Source of the DNA: Candidatus Nomurabacteria bacterium
Lineage (GTDB): Bacteria > Patescibacteriota > Minisyncoccia > Phycocordibacterales > UBA10002
NCBI GenBank assembly: GCA_943354745.1
Contig: CALRDB010000004.1
Location: 1 to 41,757 of the forward strand
Direction: 5' to 3'
Length of the DNA: 41,757 nucleotides
This document shows positions 30,501 to 38,478 of the stretch, piece by piece. The notes beneath the pieces are model-generated. The model did no database searches, was not told the DNA's origin, and saw only the letters and a program-made list of their open reading frames with translations. Position numbers and translations under genes: made by a program. Position 1 is the stretch's first letter, and each line of letters starts with the position of its first letter.

Positions 30501-33500
30501 AGAGTACATCGCCGGAGAAACCATGAACCTTGGTATTGATGGCGCGTACTATTTCGGCGTCCCGCTTGAAAAAGGAGACACCGTGGAGTACTCGATGCTT
30601 GCACAGGACTACTATTTTGACCGCTACAGTGATGGGTGGTTTGAATTCGGTAAGGGTTGGTATTATGGCGGCGGTGGAGGCTACTACGATCGGTTTTTGC
30701 TGCGCGGAAAAACAGTTCTCAACGAGAAAGGAAAAGCGACCATAACCCAATCACTTGATTTTAAGAAATTCTTTCCAGAGACTGAGCAGGATGAAGGAAG
30801 CGCCGACCGAAGCAAAATCTTTACCGTCAACATCACCGTAAAAAATAAACAAGGACAGAGTGTCTCCTCACGTAAATCACTTATTGTGCACAAAGGAGCG
30901 ATCTATCTTGGTACAAATCTTGAACGACGATATTTCGGCGCCGGTGAACAAAATAAGATTCTATTAAAATCAGTTGATACTACTGGCAAGGGAGTGGGGG
31001 CGAGTGGTATTACAGCGACCATCTCTAGAGTGACGTGGGAATCGTACAAGCGACAGGAAGTTGATGGCCGTTTCTACTATCAGTCGACTCAAAAAAAGGA
31101 GCCGGTGAAAACAATTCGCATGAGCACGAATTCGTCCGGGGACGGGACTGAAGCGTTTTCTCTCGACACAGCCGGTCAATATGAGCTGGAAGTGAAAGGG
31201 GAAGACCGTGCAGGCAACAGAGTGGTTTCCTTACTTGATTTTTACGTATACGGAGCTGGAGTTGTTTCAGTCAAACCGACAAACAACGAAACCTTGGAAC
31301 TCGCGGTAGACAAAAATAAGCTCAAAGTGGGTGATGTGGCGAACGTGGTTATCAAATCTCCCTTTGAGAAAGGGAAAGCGCTGGTAACAATTGAACGCGG
31401 TAGAATATTCGAATATCAAATCGTCGATGTTAACCAAAGTCTCATAAACATCGGTATACCGATAAAGGAGGAGTATCTTCCTAATGTTTATTTTTCTGTG
31501 GTGTTACTTTCACCTCGACCTGAGATTAAGTACGGGCAAGTGCAATTTTTAATCAGTTCGGCGGAGAAGGAACTTTTTATCTCGGTGCATTCCGATAAGA
31601 AGAACTATCTCCCCGGCGAGAAGGTACGTCTTTCGATAGAAGCGAAGGATTCAAGTGGAAAACCCTCGCAGTCTGAAGTATCGGTCGCGGTCGCTGACAT
31701 GAGCGTGCTCGCACTTAAAGGAAATCCGAAAAAAGATCCAGTTTCATTCTTTTATGCTGGATTTCCATTGGGTGTCGCAACTGCATCAAATATTAAAAAT
31801 ATTTTGTATGAGGCGGAAGTGCCGAAGGGTACCAAAGGTGGTGGCGGAGGAGAAGATCTGGCAAAAAAGAAACGCGGAGACTTTCGTAGCACCGCGCTTT
31901 GGCAGGGAGTGGTTCAAACTGACTTGGATGGAAAAGCAGAGGTGGCGTTTACACTTCCTGATAATTTAACCACTTGGCAAAGTGAAGTCGTTGGTATTAC
32001 GAAGGATACAAAAGTCGGTGTTGGCTATTCCGAGCTTGTTGCTCGAAAGGAGGTAATGGTAACACCGCTTAAACCTCGCTTTATCGTCCCCGGAGATACC
32101 TTTAAGCTTGGCGCGAAAGTATTTAATCAATCCGATCAACTCATCCGTTTCAACATTAAGCTAGAAAGCGCAACACTTATCCTTCCTAGCGTGAAGAATG
32201 CGTTTGAAAAAATCAATCCCGGAGAATCGGTCGCAGTGTATTTCGACGCCAAAGCTCCCGAAACCACGGAAAAGGGAAGTCACCTCTTCACTATATCTGC
32301 GGAAGGGGGCGACCTCTTGGATAGCGTTGAAGACAAAATAGCCATAACAAAAAATGATACGTACGAATCGGTCGCAACCTCGTTTTCGACTTCCAAAGAA
32401 AAGGCTAAAGAATATGTATTCTTGCCGGCGAATGTTGTTCCTGATAAAGGAACACTGACCATTACCGCTAACTCGACACTCGCGCTCTATCTTACCGACG
32501 CGCTGAACTATCTTATTTCGTTCCCATACGGGTGTTCTGAGCAAATCGCTAGTAAACTTTCGGCAATTGCTGTTATAAAACGCTCCTACGTTGCGAAAAA
32601 TGATCTCGCTACGTTTGAAAAGATGCGCGTCGAACTCGACGGGCAAAGCTATTCTCCCGACGATCTTATCAATATCGGACTTTCCCGAATCTATTCGAAC
32701 CAGACGCCTGAAGGAGGATTCACGTATTACCAAGGAACTCCTTCAAACTATTACCTTACCGTGCATGTGCTAAACACACTTCTTGACCTCCAAAAAGCAG
32801 GTTATGCCGTGAAATCTGAGGTTCGCCAGCTCGCGGCACGGTTTATCGCAAACGGCGCGCTTTACGACGATGTCTACCGCAAAGATCAGGATCTTGTAGT
32901 GCTCGCTGCGTACGCGCTAGAGCGCTCGAGTGATGTTTCTGGAGTCGTTAATCCTCTCTACCGCAAGGTAGTGGAGATTGCGAACACGAAGAAATTTGTT
33001 CGAGAAACGGGCTCGAATCTTTCGCTTAGCTATCTCGCCCTTCTTCTTTCCTCCGGAAATTATTCAATAGCACTTCGCGATGAGGTACTTTCCGCGCTCG
33101 AAAATCGCTTGACGATTGATAGTCGCGGAGCGTTTTTGAAAACCGGAGACCGGAACGTTCTCTATGGTTACTACGAAACACCGATCAAAGACACGGCTAT
33201 GCTTCTTCGTGTGTGGTCTAGTGCCAAGAAGGACCATGAATTAACCGATAAAGTACTGCGCTGGTTGCAAAAAAGTCGATCAAAGGATGGTTCCTGGGGA
33301 TCAACAAATAACACACTTTCCGCGGTTGAGGCATTAACCGACTATATGGAGTGGAAGAAGGAAGCGGATTCAAAATTTGAGCTTTCGATTTTGCTCGATG
33401 GGGTAGAGAAGAGTAAATTCGCTTTTAACAAAGGGGTAAAAGCACCAACAACTTCGTTGGTTATTCCTATTGCCGACCTCGAGAAGGCAAAAATGCATAC

Positions 33501-34152
33501 GATAGACTTTGTTAAGAAGAACCTTAACGCGCTTGCCAATACTTTCTACTATGACCTTTCCCTTACCTATTTCCTGCCAATAAACTCGGTGCCGGCACGA
33601 GATGAGGGATTTGTTGTTGAACGAAATTTATACGCACTTTCGGATGAGAAAATGGAGCGTCCGCTGAGTGAAGCAAAGGTTGGAGAGGTACTGAAAGGAG
33701 TGCTTCGCATTATGGTCCCAAAGGAACGTCGGTTCGTTGCAGTTGAAGACTTTATTCCCGCAGGCATGGAGCTCGTGAATTTTAAACTTGATACGGAAGA
33801 TCAATCACTTCAGAATGCAGAGTCCCAGTACAAGGTAACGGGGACTATGAGCGGAGGTGGAGGGAAACTTGTGGCTGTGTTTGGAATGGGAGGAGCGGAG
33901 GACCTACCTGATGAGGCCTATAATGAAGTTGTCGCTACTCGTCAGAGATTGTATGCCGATTTTGAAGAAAGTCATGACGATCGTCTGTTCCTGTTTAAGG
34001 AAAATCTCTCTGCTGGGGTTTATGAGTATACCTACTTTATTCGCGCACTTGTTCCTGGCCTCTTCCACCATCTTCCCGCCGTCGCAAGCGAACTCTATTT
34101 CCCCGAAAACTTCGGCCGCACAAAAGGTGAATACTTTACCGTTACGCAGTAA
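27511..34152 (+). CDS. anchored alpha-2-macroglobulin family protease inhibitor
   Basis: A giant envelope protein (2213 aa). A hydrophobic helix at residues about 27-46 anchors it; there is no lipobox Cys as in the E. coli homologue YfhM. Bacterial Ig-like and MG domains follow, with a Tyr/Gly-rich patch near residue 1045 (GKGWYYGGGGGYYD). A Gly-rich linker near residue 1445 (KGGGGGEDLAKKKRG) sits where the protease bait region is expected. Next come the A2M domain (ALWQGVVQTDLDG) and the intact thioester motif GCSEQ (Cys1675, Gln1678) in the alpha/alpha thioester domain. It should trap incoming proteases by bait cleavage and covalent capture. The ATG at 27511 is 6 nt after the -10 box. A PbpC-like gene lies nearby, as in many bacteria. 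Confidence 0.95.
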   Translation: MEETPREILPLQNVAETPSSFTYNWKAGVGVLLALGIIAVLVFSLSGAGRGTPRGVAEETYTLVRDKISKSAAIVLALPKGTTITPVEAAEKVKFEPAVDGKWAVGGNAQELFFEPSKKLTEGNYYTVSLQTADGVLSKDFLVDDDPKILAIFPRAKSEAPENSEITIVFSRPMVPLTTLDALDERDIPVEITPLTKGKFKWISTRNLQFIPETHLVRSATYTVTVKDGLTSVDGLPVKGITHTFTTRPLRYTDQIPGVDMTVSSFQEKLNTIMNVDSLPPPLSDAGPAFPVTSQQLLYNQPFTISFNQPVDIERTKGQISVKQNGKNIPLIFEYGKRALYNEGSRSEKEYIDKSVISISNALDRNGRARFWDFNTSYTVAIQKAYPTDGDIVLTAGRSFAFNVSEVISGITAESDRSSHVTPEMFDPKGMLIVRFYEEINKDASSFSAPHVKAIKYQEKCKLDDIGNQIYVDGKCVVEPDRTSISITFDSDAFVNGQAFDLTIKKVVNSAGMSLLPQPVNYPVVIFPKLSIRKTSPENGTTGAVLTNLVLCSNTPIKMPEEKDFYDKVKSVLTIGKWNWNESYRVDGSSTTGPCVTGEFLTTIRYGLIPESAYTLNLSLQDDFGQEAKKSLSFSSGKIAEMYRRITPLQKAYNVTSPERTKLVFGIENLEYVNVHICETDALTMMKYLDRESAPKVMLAGEQLSCIKGWTKRVELPKRYWTVNFFEFNLADYVPNPLGHYVVSLSHPEYRQAIYDYRTGKNTPGVLVYEHSLLTVTRLAVQEKKVESDEFMPDVYPPLTTKVQLASKGNLYWVTEFGTLAPVVGADVTVYQKGGIWASGGKTDAEGIARTPVAHTATAAIVTAGKDSAIVTGETDKFQWAQSLASAQKTYIYSDRPIYRPTEDVFIKGLYRIGYDGTYEIVRDRKADIVVYDSRGEKVTEGEADISESGTFTFKLTLGKTAPLGMYRVEALGGYGYFEVQEYVPSAFKVDVTSSKEEYIAGETMNLGIDGAYYFGVPLEKGDTVEYSMLAQDYYFDRYSDGWFEFGKGWYYGGGGGYYDRFLLRGKTVLNEKGKATITQSLDFKKFFPETEQDEGSADRSKIFTVNITVKNKQGQSVSSRKSLIVHKGAIYLGTNLERRYFGAGEQNKILLKSVDTTGKGVGASGITATISRVTWESYKRQEVDGRFYYQSTQKKEPVKTIRMSTNSSGDGTEAFSLDTAGQYELEVKGEDRAGNRVVSLLDFYVYGAGVVSVKPTNNETLELAVDKNKLKVGDVANVVIKSPFEKGKALVTIERGRIFEYQIVDVNQSLINIGIPIKEEYLPNVYFSVVLLSPRPEIKYGQVQFLISSAEKELFISVHSDKKNYLPGEKVRLSIEAKDSSGKPSQSEVSVAVADMSVLALKGNPKKDPVSFFYAGFPLGVATASNIKNILYEAEVPKGTKGGGGGEDLAKKKRGDFRSTALWQGVVQTDLDGKAEVAFTLPDNLTTWQSEVVGITKDTKVGVGYSELVARKEVMVTPLKPRFIVPGDTFKLGAKVFNQSDQLIRFNIKLESATLILPSVKNAFEKINPGESVAVYFDAKAPETTEKGSHLFTISAEGGDLLDSVEDKIAITKNDTYESVATSFSTSKEKAKEYVFLPANVVPDKGTLTITANSTLALYLTDALNYLISFPYGCSEQIASKLSAIAVIKRSYVAKNDLATFEKMRVELDGQSYSPDDLINIGLSRIYSNQTPEGGFTYYQGTPSNYYLTVHVLNTLLDLQKAGYAVKSEVRQLAARFIANGALYDDVYRKDQDLVVLAAYALERSSDVSGVVNPLYRKVVEIANTKKFVRETGSNLSLSYLALLLSSGNYSIALRDEVLSALENRLTIDSRGAFLKTGDRNVLYGYYETPIKDTAMLLRVWSSAKKDHELTDKVLRWLQKSRSKDGSWGSTNNTLSAVEALTDYMEWKKEADSKFELSILLDGVEKSKFAFNKGVKAPTTSLVIPIADLEKAKMHTIDFVKKNLNALANTFYYDLSLTYFLPINSVPARDEGFVVERNLYALSDEKMERPLSEAKVGEVLKGVLRIMVPKERRFVAVEDFIPAGMELVNFKLDTEDQSLQNAESQYKVTGTMSGGGGKLVAVFGMGGAEDLPDEAYNEVVATRQRLYADFEESHDDRLFLFKENLSAGVYEYTYFIRALVPGLFHHLPAVASELYFPENFGRTKGEYFTVTQ

Positions 34153-34198
34153 AACAGCATAGCTCTCTGCATCGATCCGACCTTCTTCACATCTGAAA

Positions 34199-34220
34199 TC
34201 CTTTCATACTTTAAAGTATA
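34199..34220 (+). promoter_or_regulatory. palindromic operator at TrpR-like promoter
   Basis: ATACTTTAAAGTAT (34207-34220) is a perfect 14-bp palindrome that overlaps the presumed -10 box TATAGA (34217-34222). The 22 bases 34199-34220 recur exactly inside the 42-bp palindrome after the gene (from 34702). Confidence 0.75.
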
Positions 34221-34230
34221 GAAGTAATGC

Positions 34231-34695
34231 ATGCCGAGATCTAAGCCACAACAGCTTGAAACTAAGGAAAGGTATACACTCCTGAATGAGTTTTGGACAA
34301 CTATCGCCTTGCTTGAAAATGTTGATGAGATAAAGAATTTCTTTAAGGACCTACTTAGTGAAACTGAGGCTCTTATGCTTGCTCGAAGATTTAGGATAGC
34401 TCAGCTTATTTATGCAGGATGGAGTTATGAGAAAATTGAAAAATCCCTGCATACCTCCACTGCGACAATCGCCACTGTGCACTCGTGGCTTGATGGCGGT
34501 TTCGGAGGATATATAGGAGGAATGGCTCGGTTAAAAGTCGAGTTAAAGCGGCAAGAGTCAATCCAGACCAAAAAAAAGCAGGCCACAGATCCGTCATCTT
34601 TTGAATATTTAAAGAAAAAATACCCATTGCATTTCCTGTTGTTTAATATAGCTGATGATGTTAAATACCGCCTTCCCAAACGATTACGAAAGTAA
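34231..34695 (+). CDS. TrpR-like regulator, YerC/YecD family
   Basis: The N-terminal about 90 residues match the Trp-repressor-related YerC/YecD family: ERYTLLNEFWTTIALLENVD, the helix SETEALMLARRFRIAQLIYA, then the helix-turn-helix GWSYEKIEKSLHTSTATIATV followed by LDGGFGGY. The 154-aa protein adds a basic C-terminal tail (KRQESIQTKKKQATD, RLPKRLRK) not usual for TrpR. Family members are helix-turn-helix DNA binders; the ligand of this family is not established. The gene is bracketed by matching palindromes, one at its promoter and one starting on the base after its stop codon. It lies between the alpha-2-macroglobulin gene and the convergent PbpC-like gene. Confidence 0.9.
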   Translation: MPRSKPQQLETKERYTLLNEFWTTIALLENVDEIKNFFKDLLSETEALMLARRFRIAQLIYAGWSYEKIEKSLHTSTATIATVHSWLDGGFGGYIGGMARLKVELKRQESIQTKKKQATDPSSFEYLKKKYPLHFLLFNIADDVKYRLPKRLRK

Positions 34696-34737
34696 TTGTA
34701 TATCCTTTCATACTTTAAAGTATGAAAGGATATACAA
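34696..34737. repeat. 42-bp perfect palindrome after TrpR-like gene
   Basis: The left arm begins TTGTATATCCTTTCATACTT at 34696 and the right arm is its exact reverse complement, with the axis between 34716 and 34717 and no spacer. The first base follows the TAA of the TrpR-like gene, and the last lies 10 bp before the stop of the convergent penicillin-binding protein gene. It contains the complete promoter palindrome of the regulator. It may act as operator, as a bidirectional transcript end, or both. Confidence 0.93.
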
Positions 34738-34747
34738 AAGGGAGGTG

Positions 34748-36862
34748 CTAGTTCGGGTTAACAAGGAAGATGGTAATACGTTGATTCGTTGTTTCCGTAC
34801 GGGCCTCAATGTGGAACTTCTTTGTTTGCTTAGGTGAAAGTGTAATGCTCTTTGCGTGTTGTTTAAAAGTGTTATCAATAAACCAGTCAACATCTTCGCG
34901 TGCAAGAAGTTGAATCACCGTGCCCGGTGTAAGCTCGACTCTGTCGCCATCGTGTGGTGAGAGAATAATCGAGGGTTGTACAAAGAGATTACGGGAAATA
35001 TCGTAAGTATCCCCGGCAAGGCCATACTCGATACTAGCGGAGTTCGTAAACTCCTTTACTCGGTCGAAATTGAACGGAGTTGCGTGATTATACGGTGAGG
35101 TATACATGAGTGTCATGACGTCTTGCCATATCGCCCCAGCACCTGTTTGCCCGGTAAGTTCACGCATGGCGGTGTTGTCGCTATTGCCGAGCCAGACGCC
35201 CACTAGGAAGTCGGGCGTATAGCCGATAGTCCAACTGTCGTGATAATCACGCGATGTCCCGGTCTTAAGCGCGTAGTTCTTGTACGGTAACGTTAAGTTA
35301 CTTCGTAATCCAAACTGTTCAACCGCCATCTCCCTGTCGGAAAGAATTTTATTTACCAATTGGACAAAACTTTTTTCCGCCACGCGCTTTTCCGAAAGCA
35401 GTTTCTTCTCCATTGGCGTCTCAAGACCCCCGACTCTTGTCCGTTCCAGTGTAAGAGGTTTTAGTACTCCTTCGTTCGGGAAAATGGTAAAGAAATGTGA
35501 AAGTGTAAGAAGATCCATTTCTAATGCGCCAAGTGCAATGCCAAGCTCGTAACGCTCGAGTGGCTGGAGTGATGTAAAACCGAGTGACTCGCGAAGGAAT
35601 GTATAGAAGGTTGAAAGGCCGACATACTCAAGTGTTTTAACCGCAGGAACGTTTAGACTGTTCGAAAGCGCATTGTGCAGGGTAACTGCTCCGCGAAATC
35701 GCCCATCGAAATTTTTCGGGTAAAAAGCAAAGCTCGTTCCTATTGTGTAGCTATACTCCTCGTCATTCACAAGTGTGTAGGGTCTGGCGCCCTTCGCGAA
35801 TGCAGCAAGATAAATAAAGGCCTTTGCGGTGGAACCTATCGGGCGGGGTTCGATTGCCATATTGATCTGTGCTCCGGAAGCAAGAGAGGTGGGGTCTGGT
35901 GTACCGACTAAAACGAGAAGCTCGTTTTCAGGTAGCTTAATAACAACGATTGCACCATTAGTTACGTTCGACTCCGATCTCGACTCAGACTCGATTTTAC
36001 GGCGAAGTATGTTTCGGATCTTTTCAGTAAGAAGAGCATCGACGGTAAGATTGCATGGGTCACAGGTAAGGCCCAGTGTTTTCAGCTCAAACGAAGTGCG
36101 CAACGTAGTGCTCGGAGAAAATACGAAAGGACTTGTCGAAGCTTGATAATGCAAGTCACTTTCAGTAGCAGAAATTACCTTTGGTAGTAATTTTTCATTT
36201 TGCGTGCTTCCTGGAAAGCGAGTAGATGGACTTCCAAGCGCTGTAATCAAAGAAAGTATCTCAACCTCGTTTAGTTCAGTTGGTTTTTTGTTAAAAAAGT
36301 AGAGTGAAGCTTCAGTGACACCTTGGCGACTTTTGCCGAAATAAGCAACCTCCTCATACAGCGAAAGAATGTCTCGTTTGGAAGTGTGCAATTCAAGAGC
36401 GACAGCGTACAACGACTCTACAAATTTATTTCTCAGCGTCCGGGTACCTTCGTTGCCGAGTAGAACCTTGACCAACTGCTGTGTAATTGTGCTGGAACCC
36501 TCGGTCTTGCCGGTACGTAGTTTATGGAAAAATCCACGCACCATACTCACTGGGTTCACCCCTAGGTGATAGTAAAAGTATCGGTCTTCTTTTTGCAGCA
36601 ACAGTTTTTCAAATAGTGGGGGAGTAGGTTCTGTAATAGTCACAAAATGACCTTTCTCATTTGACTTCAGTTGTACCGATTTCCCATTCCTATCGTGCCA
36701 CGCGACCGTTTTTAAGCCTTGCTCGGCTGACGTAAGGCGCGAAACGAGTGGTATAGTACCTAGATAAAGGATAAGAAAGAAAGTAAGCAGTAGGTAGAGC
36801 ACGGTGCGCCCATGCGTACGTTCCTTCAATGGCTCTAGTCGAATTCGCTTCAGGCGGTGCAT
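34748..36862 (-). CDS. pbpC: bifunctional penicillin-binding protein, PbpC (1C)-like
   Basis: A class A penicillin-binding protein (704 aa) that polymerises and crosslinks peptidoglycan outside the membrane. A signal anchor (about residues 19-37) precedes the glycosyltransferase GT51, with EDRYFYYHLGVNP and GSSTITQQLVK. The transpeptidase follows with SxxK as STAK (in PIGSTAKAF), SxN as SLN, and KTG in ALKTGTS. The last about 90 residues, from PSIILSPHDGDRVELTPG, resemble the BiPBP_C domain typical of PbpC. The ATG at 36862 is used because TATTCT with upstream TG lies 6 nt before it; an upstream extension to 36961 would run through the divergent promoter. A Ser/Thr-rich stretch near residue 250 (SPSTTLRTS) looks inserted. 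Confidence 0.93.
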   Translation of the reverse strand: MHRLKRIRLEPLKERTHGRTVLYLLLTFFLILYLGTIPLVSRLTSAEQGLKTVAWHDRNGKSVQLKSNEKGHFVTITEPTPPLFEKLLLQKEDRYFYYHLGVNPVSMVRGFFHKLRTGKTEGSSTITQQLVKVLLGNEGTRTLRNKFVESLYAVALELHTSKRDILSLYEEVAYFGKSRQGVTEASLYFFNKKPTELNEVEILSLITALGSPSTRFPGSTQNEKLLPKVISATESDLHYQASTSPFVFSPSTTLRTSFELKTLGLTCDPCNLTVDALLTEKIRNILRRKIESESRSESNVTNGAIVVIKLPENELLVLVGTPDPTSLASGAQINMAIEPRPIGSTAKAFIYLAAFAKGARPYTLVNDEEYSYTIGTSFAFYPKNFDGRFRGAVTLHNALSNSLNVPAVKTLEYVGLSTFYTFLRESLGFTSLQPLERYELGIALGALEMDLLTLSHFFTIFPNEGVLKPLTLERTRVGGLETPMEKKLLSEKRVAEKSFVQLVNKILSDREMAVEQFGLRSNLTLPYKNYALKTGTSRDYHDSWTIGYTPDFLVGVWLGNSDNTAMRELTGQTGAGAIWQDVMTLMYTSPYNHATPFNFDRVKEFTNSASIEYGLAGDTYDISRNLFVQPSIILSPHDGDRVELTPGTVIQLLAREDVDWFIDNTFKQHAKSITLSPKQTKKFHIEARTETTNQRITIFLVNPN

Positions 36863-36944
36863 GTAGCTAGAATAGCATAACAGCACATCGTTCTTCGAAG
36901 TTGTATGTAGAGCTGATGTCAAAAGCGTTATATAATCGAAGAAC
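36863..36944. promoter_or_regulatory. divergent promoters, pbpC-like and epimerase genes
   Basis: On the minus strand TGC-TATTCT (hexamer 36869-36874) ends 6 nt before the ATG of the penicillin-binding protein gene. On the plus strand TATAAT (36931-36936) ends 8 nt before the epimerase ATG at 36945. Both transcripts would be leaderless or nearly so. Confidence 0.7.
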
Positions 36945-37805
36945 ATGAAGACAATACTCATAACCGGAGGTGCAGGTTTTATAGGCTCAAATCTTATCGA
37001 ACAGCTTGTTAAGAATCCGGAAAACCGGGTTTTTTCGCTTGATGACTACTCGACTGGAAAGAAGGAGAATCATATTTCCGGCGCAACGTATATTGAGGGT
37101 AATACGATCGATATCGCCACGTTGGTTACGGTAAAACCGGACCTTGTCTATCATCTTGGCGAATACGCTCGAGTAGAACCAAGTTTTGAAGATATGCTGC
37201 TAGTGTGGAAATCAAATAAAGATGGCACGTTTGCCGTCCTTGAGTTTTGTCGTAAGCATGCATGCAAACTTGTGTATGCGGGATCAAGTACGAAGTTCGG
37301 CGATGGGGGACTTGGCAGAGATCAAAGCCCTTACGCGTGGAGTAAAGCTTCAAACACGGAGCTCGTGCAGAATTACGGAGCATGGTTCAATCTTAAGTAC
37401 GCCATTACTTATTTTTATAATGTATACGGACCAAGAGAGCTTTCGGGTAAATATGGAACAGTAATCGAGATATTTCGCGAGGCGTGTGTTCGTGGAGAAC
37501 CTTTGAATATCGTGACTCCAGGAACTCAAACTCGCATCTTTACTCACGTTGCTGATATTGTGAACGGTCTTATCTTAGTAGGCGAGAAGGGAATTGGTGA
37601 CGGATACGGCTTGGGCGCGGAAGAAGCGTATACCATTCTCGAGGTAGCGAAAATGTTTGGAGGAGATTTGATCATGCTTCCGTCAAGACCAGGAAACCGT
37701 ATGACTTCTTCGATAGATCTTTCTCGTTCTAAAGGTGAACTAGGTTGGGAGGCAAAAAAGAGCGTCAAGGATTATATTGAGAATTGCACTACTTCCCTCC
37801 AGTAA
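36945..37805 (+). CDS. NAD-dependent epimerase/dehydratase (GalE-like SDR)
   Basis: An extended short-chain dehydrogenase (286 aa) acting on nucleotide sugars. The NAD-binding motif is ILITGGAGFIGSNLIEQL (GxxGxxG). The catalytic Ser/Thr and YxxxK are in VYAGSSTKFGDG and SPYAWSKASNTE. ITYFYNVYGPREL and RIFTHVADIVNGL are further signatures of the UDP-sugar epimerase group. It probably supplies a sugar for surface glycans or envelope polymers, which fits its divergent position to a penicillin-binding protein gene. The exact sugar is not readable. Confidence 0.9.
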   Translation: MKTILITGGAGFIGSNLIEQLVKNPENRVFSLDDYSTGKKENHISGATYIEGNTIDIATLVTVKPDLVYHLGEYARVEPSFEDMLLVWKSNKDGTFAVLEFCRKHACKLVYAGSSTKFGDGGLGRDQSPYAWSKASNTELVQNYGAWFNLKYAITYFYNVYGPRELSGKYGTVIEIFREACVRGEPLNIVTPGTQTRIFTHVADIVNGLILVGEKGIGDGYGLGAEEAYTILEVAKMFGGDLIMLPSRPGNRMTSSIDLSRSKGELGWEAKKSVKDYIENCTTSLQ

Positions 37806-37873
37806 GAGCCTGTGTGTATAACTTTCTTTTCTAAAACAGGTATACTTAAACAACTTATTACTAATTTTTTACT

Positions 37874-38035
37874 GTGAAAAACAAACTTATAATCCTCATC
37901 GTACTTGTTGTTGTCGTCATATTTTTCGGCCAGTTTTTTGTTCCAGCAACATCTCCTGCGGAACAGGCTAAACTTGACGAGTCGGCTACGCAACAGACTT
38001 TCGATACGATTGAAGGAGATCAGGTCACTGAATAA
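37874..38035 (+). CDS. small membrane-anchored protein (53 aa, GTG start)
   Basis: GTG at 37874 begins VKNKLIILIVLVVVVIFFGQ, a basic N-terminus and one strong hydrophobic helix (residues 5-22). An acidic polar tail (PAEQAKLDESATQQTFDTIE) follows to TAA at 38033. The layout is that of a signal-anchored small envelope protein. TATACT at about 37842 would give a leader of about 25 nt. It ends on the base before the convergent riboflavin kinase gene, which marks both as real boundaries. Function unknown. Confidence 0.65.
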   Translation: MKNKLIILIVLVVVVIFFGQFFVPATSPAEQAKLDESATQQTFDTIEGDQVTE

Positions 38036-38431
38036 CTACTCGACCAACGAGAGTGTTGAACGTATTCTTTCCAAATCGCTTCCTATCTGTTTCCTCAGCA
38101 GGTTTTCATCGGTAAAGGTAACAAATGGGCGAATGAATTCCATACAGTATATGGTTAATGTCTGACCGTATAGATCGCCGGTAAAATCCAGGAGATGCGC
38201 CTCAATTTTTGGCGTTTTGTTTTTTGTTAAAGGGGTTACGACAACTCCCGCTCTATACTTGCGCGAGTCCGTACCTATTGTAGCGTATCCTGAGTACACT
38301 CCTTCGGGAATACTGACCGGTGGGTCTATAAGTTCCTCTCCGTCCAAATTTGCAGTAGGAAAACCGAGTACTCGTCCATACTGGCTTCCTCGTATGACGT
38401 GAGCAGTTACCGTATACATGACTTTTTTCAT
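38036..38431 (-). CDS. stand-alone riboflavin kinase
   Basis: The 131-aa protein equals the C-terminal domain of bifunctional RibF and should phosphorylate riboflavin to FMN with ATP. The signature GRVLGFPTANLDG, the strand PEGVYSGYATI and the substrate loop AHLLDFTGDLYGQTL with FIRPFVTF are all present. The N-terminal FMN adenylyltransferase domain, which makes FAD, is absent, so this copy supplies FMN only. On the minus strand TACTCT with upstream TG lies 7 nt before the ATG. The FMN reductase and FAD flavoprotein in this window are possible users of the cofactors. Confidence 0.9.
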   Translation of the reverse strand: MKKVMYTVTAHVIRGSQYGRVLGFPTANLDGEELIDPPVSIPEGVYSGYATIGTDSRKYRAGVVVTPLTKNKTPKIEAHLLDFTGDLYGQTLTIYCMEFIRPFVTFTDENLLRKQIGSDLERIRSTLSLVE

Positions 38432-38478
38432 CTAGGAAAGAGTAGCATGCCCTCGATGATGCGTATACAATGGTTGGT

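Noticed and set aside
27511-34152. Lipoprotein anchoring of the alpha-2-macroglobulin
   Set aside because: No lipobox cysteine follows the N-terminal hydrophobic helix.
36863-36961. 33-residue N-terminal extension of the penicillin-binding protein
   Set aside because: It would overlap the divergent epimerase promoter and start codon, and puts a second hydrophobic helix before the real anchor.
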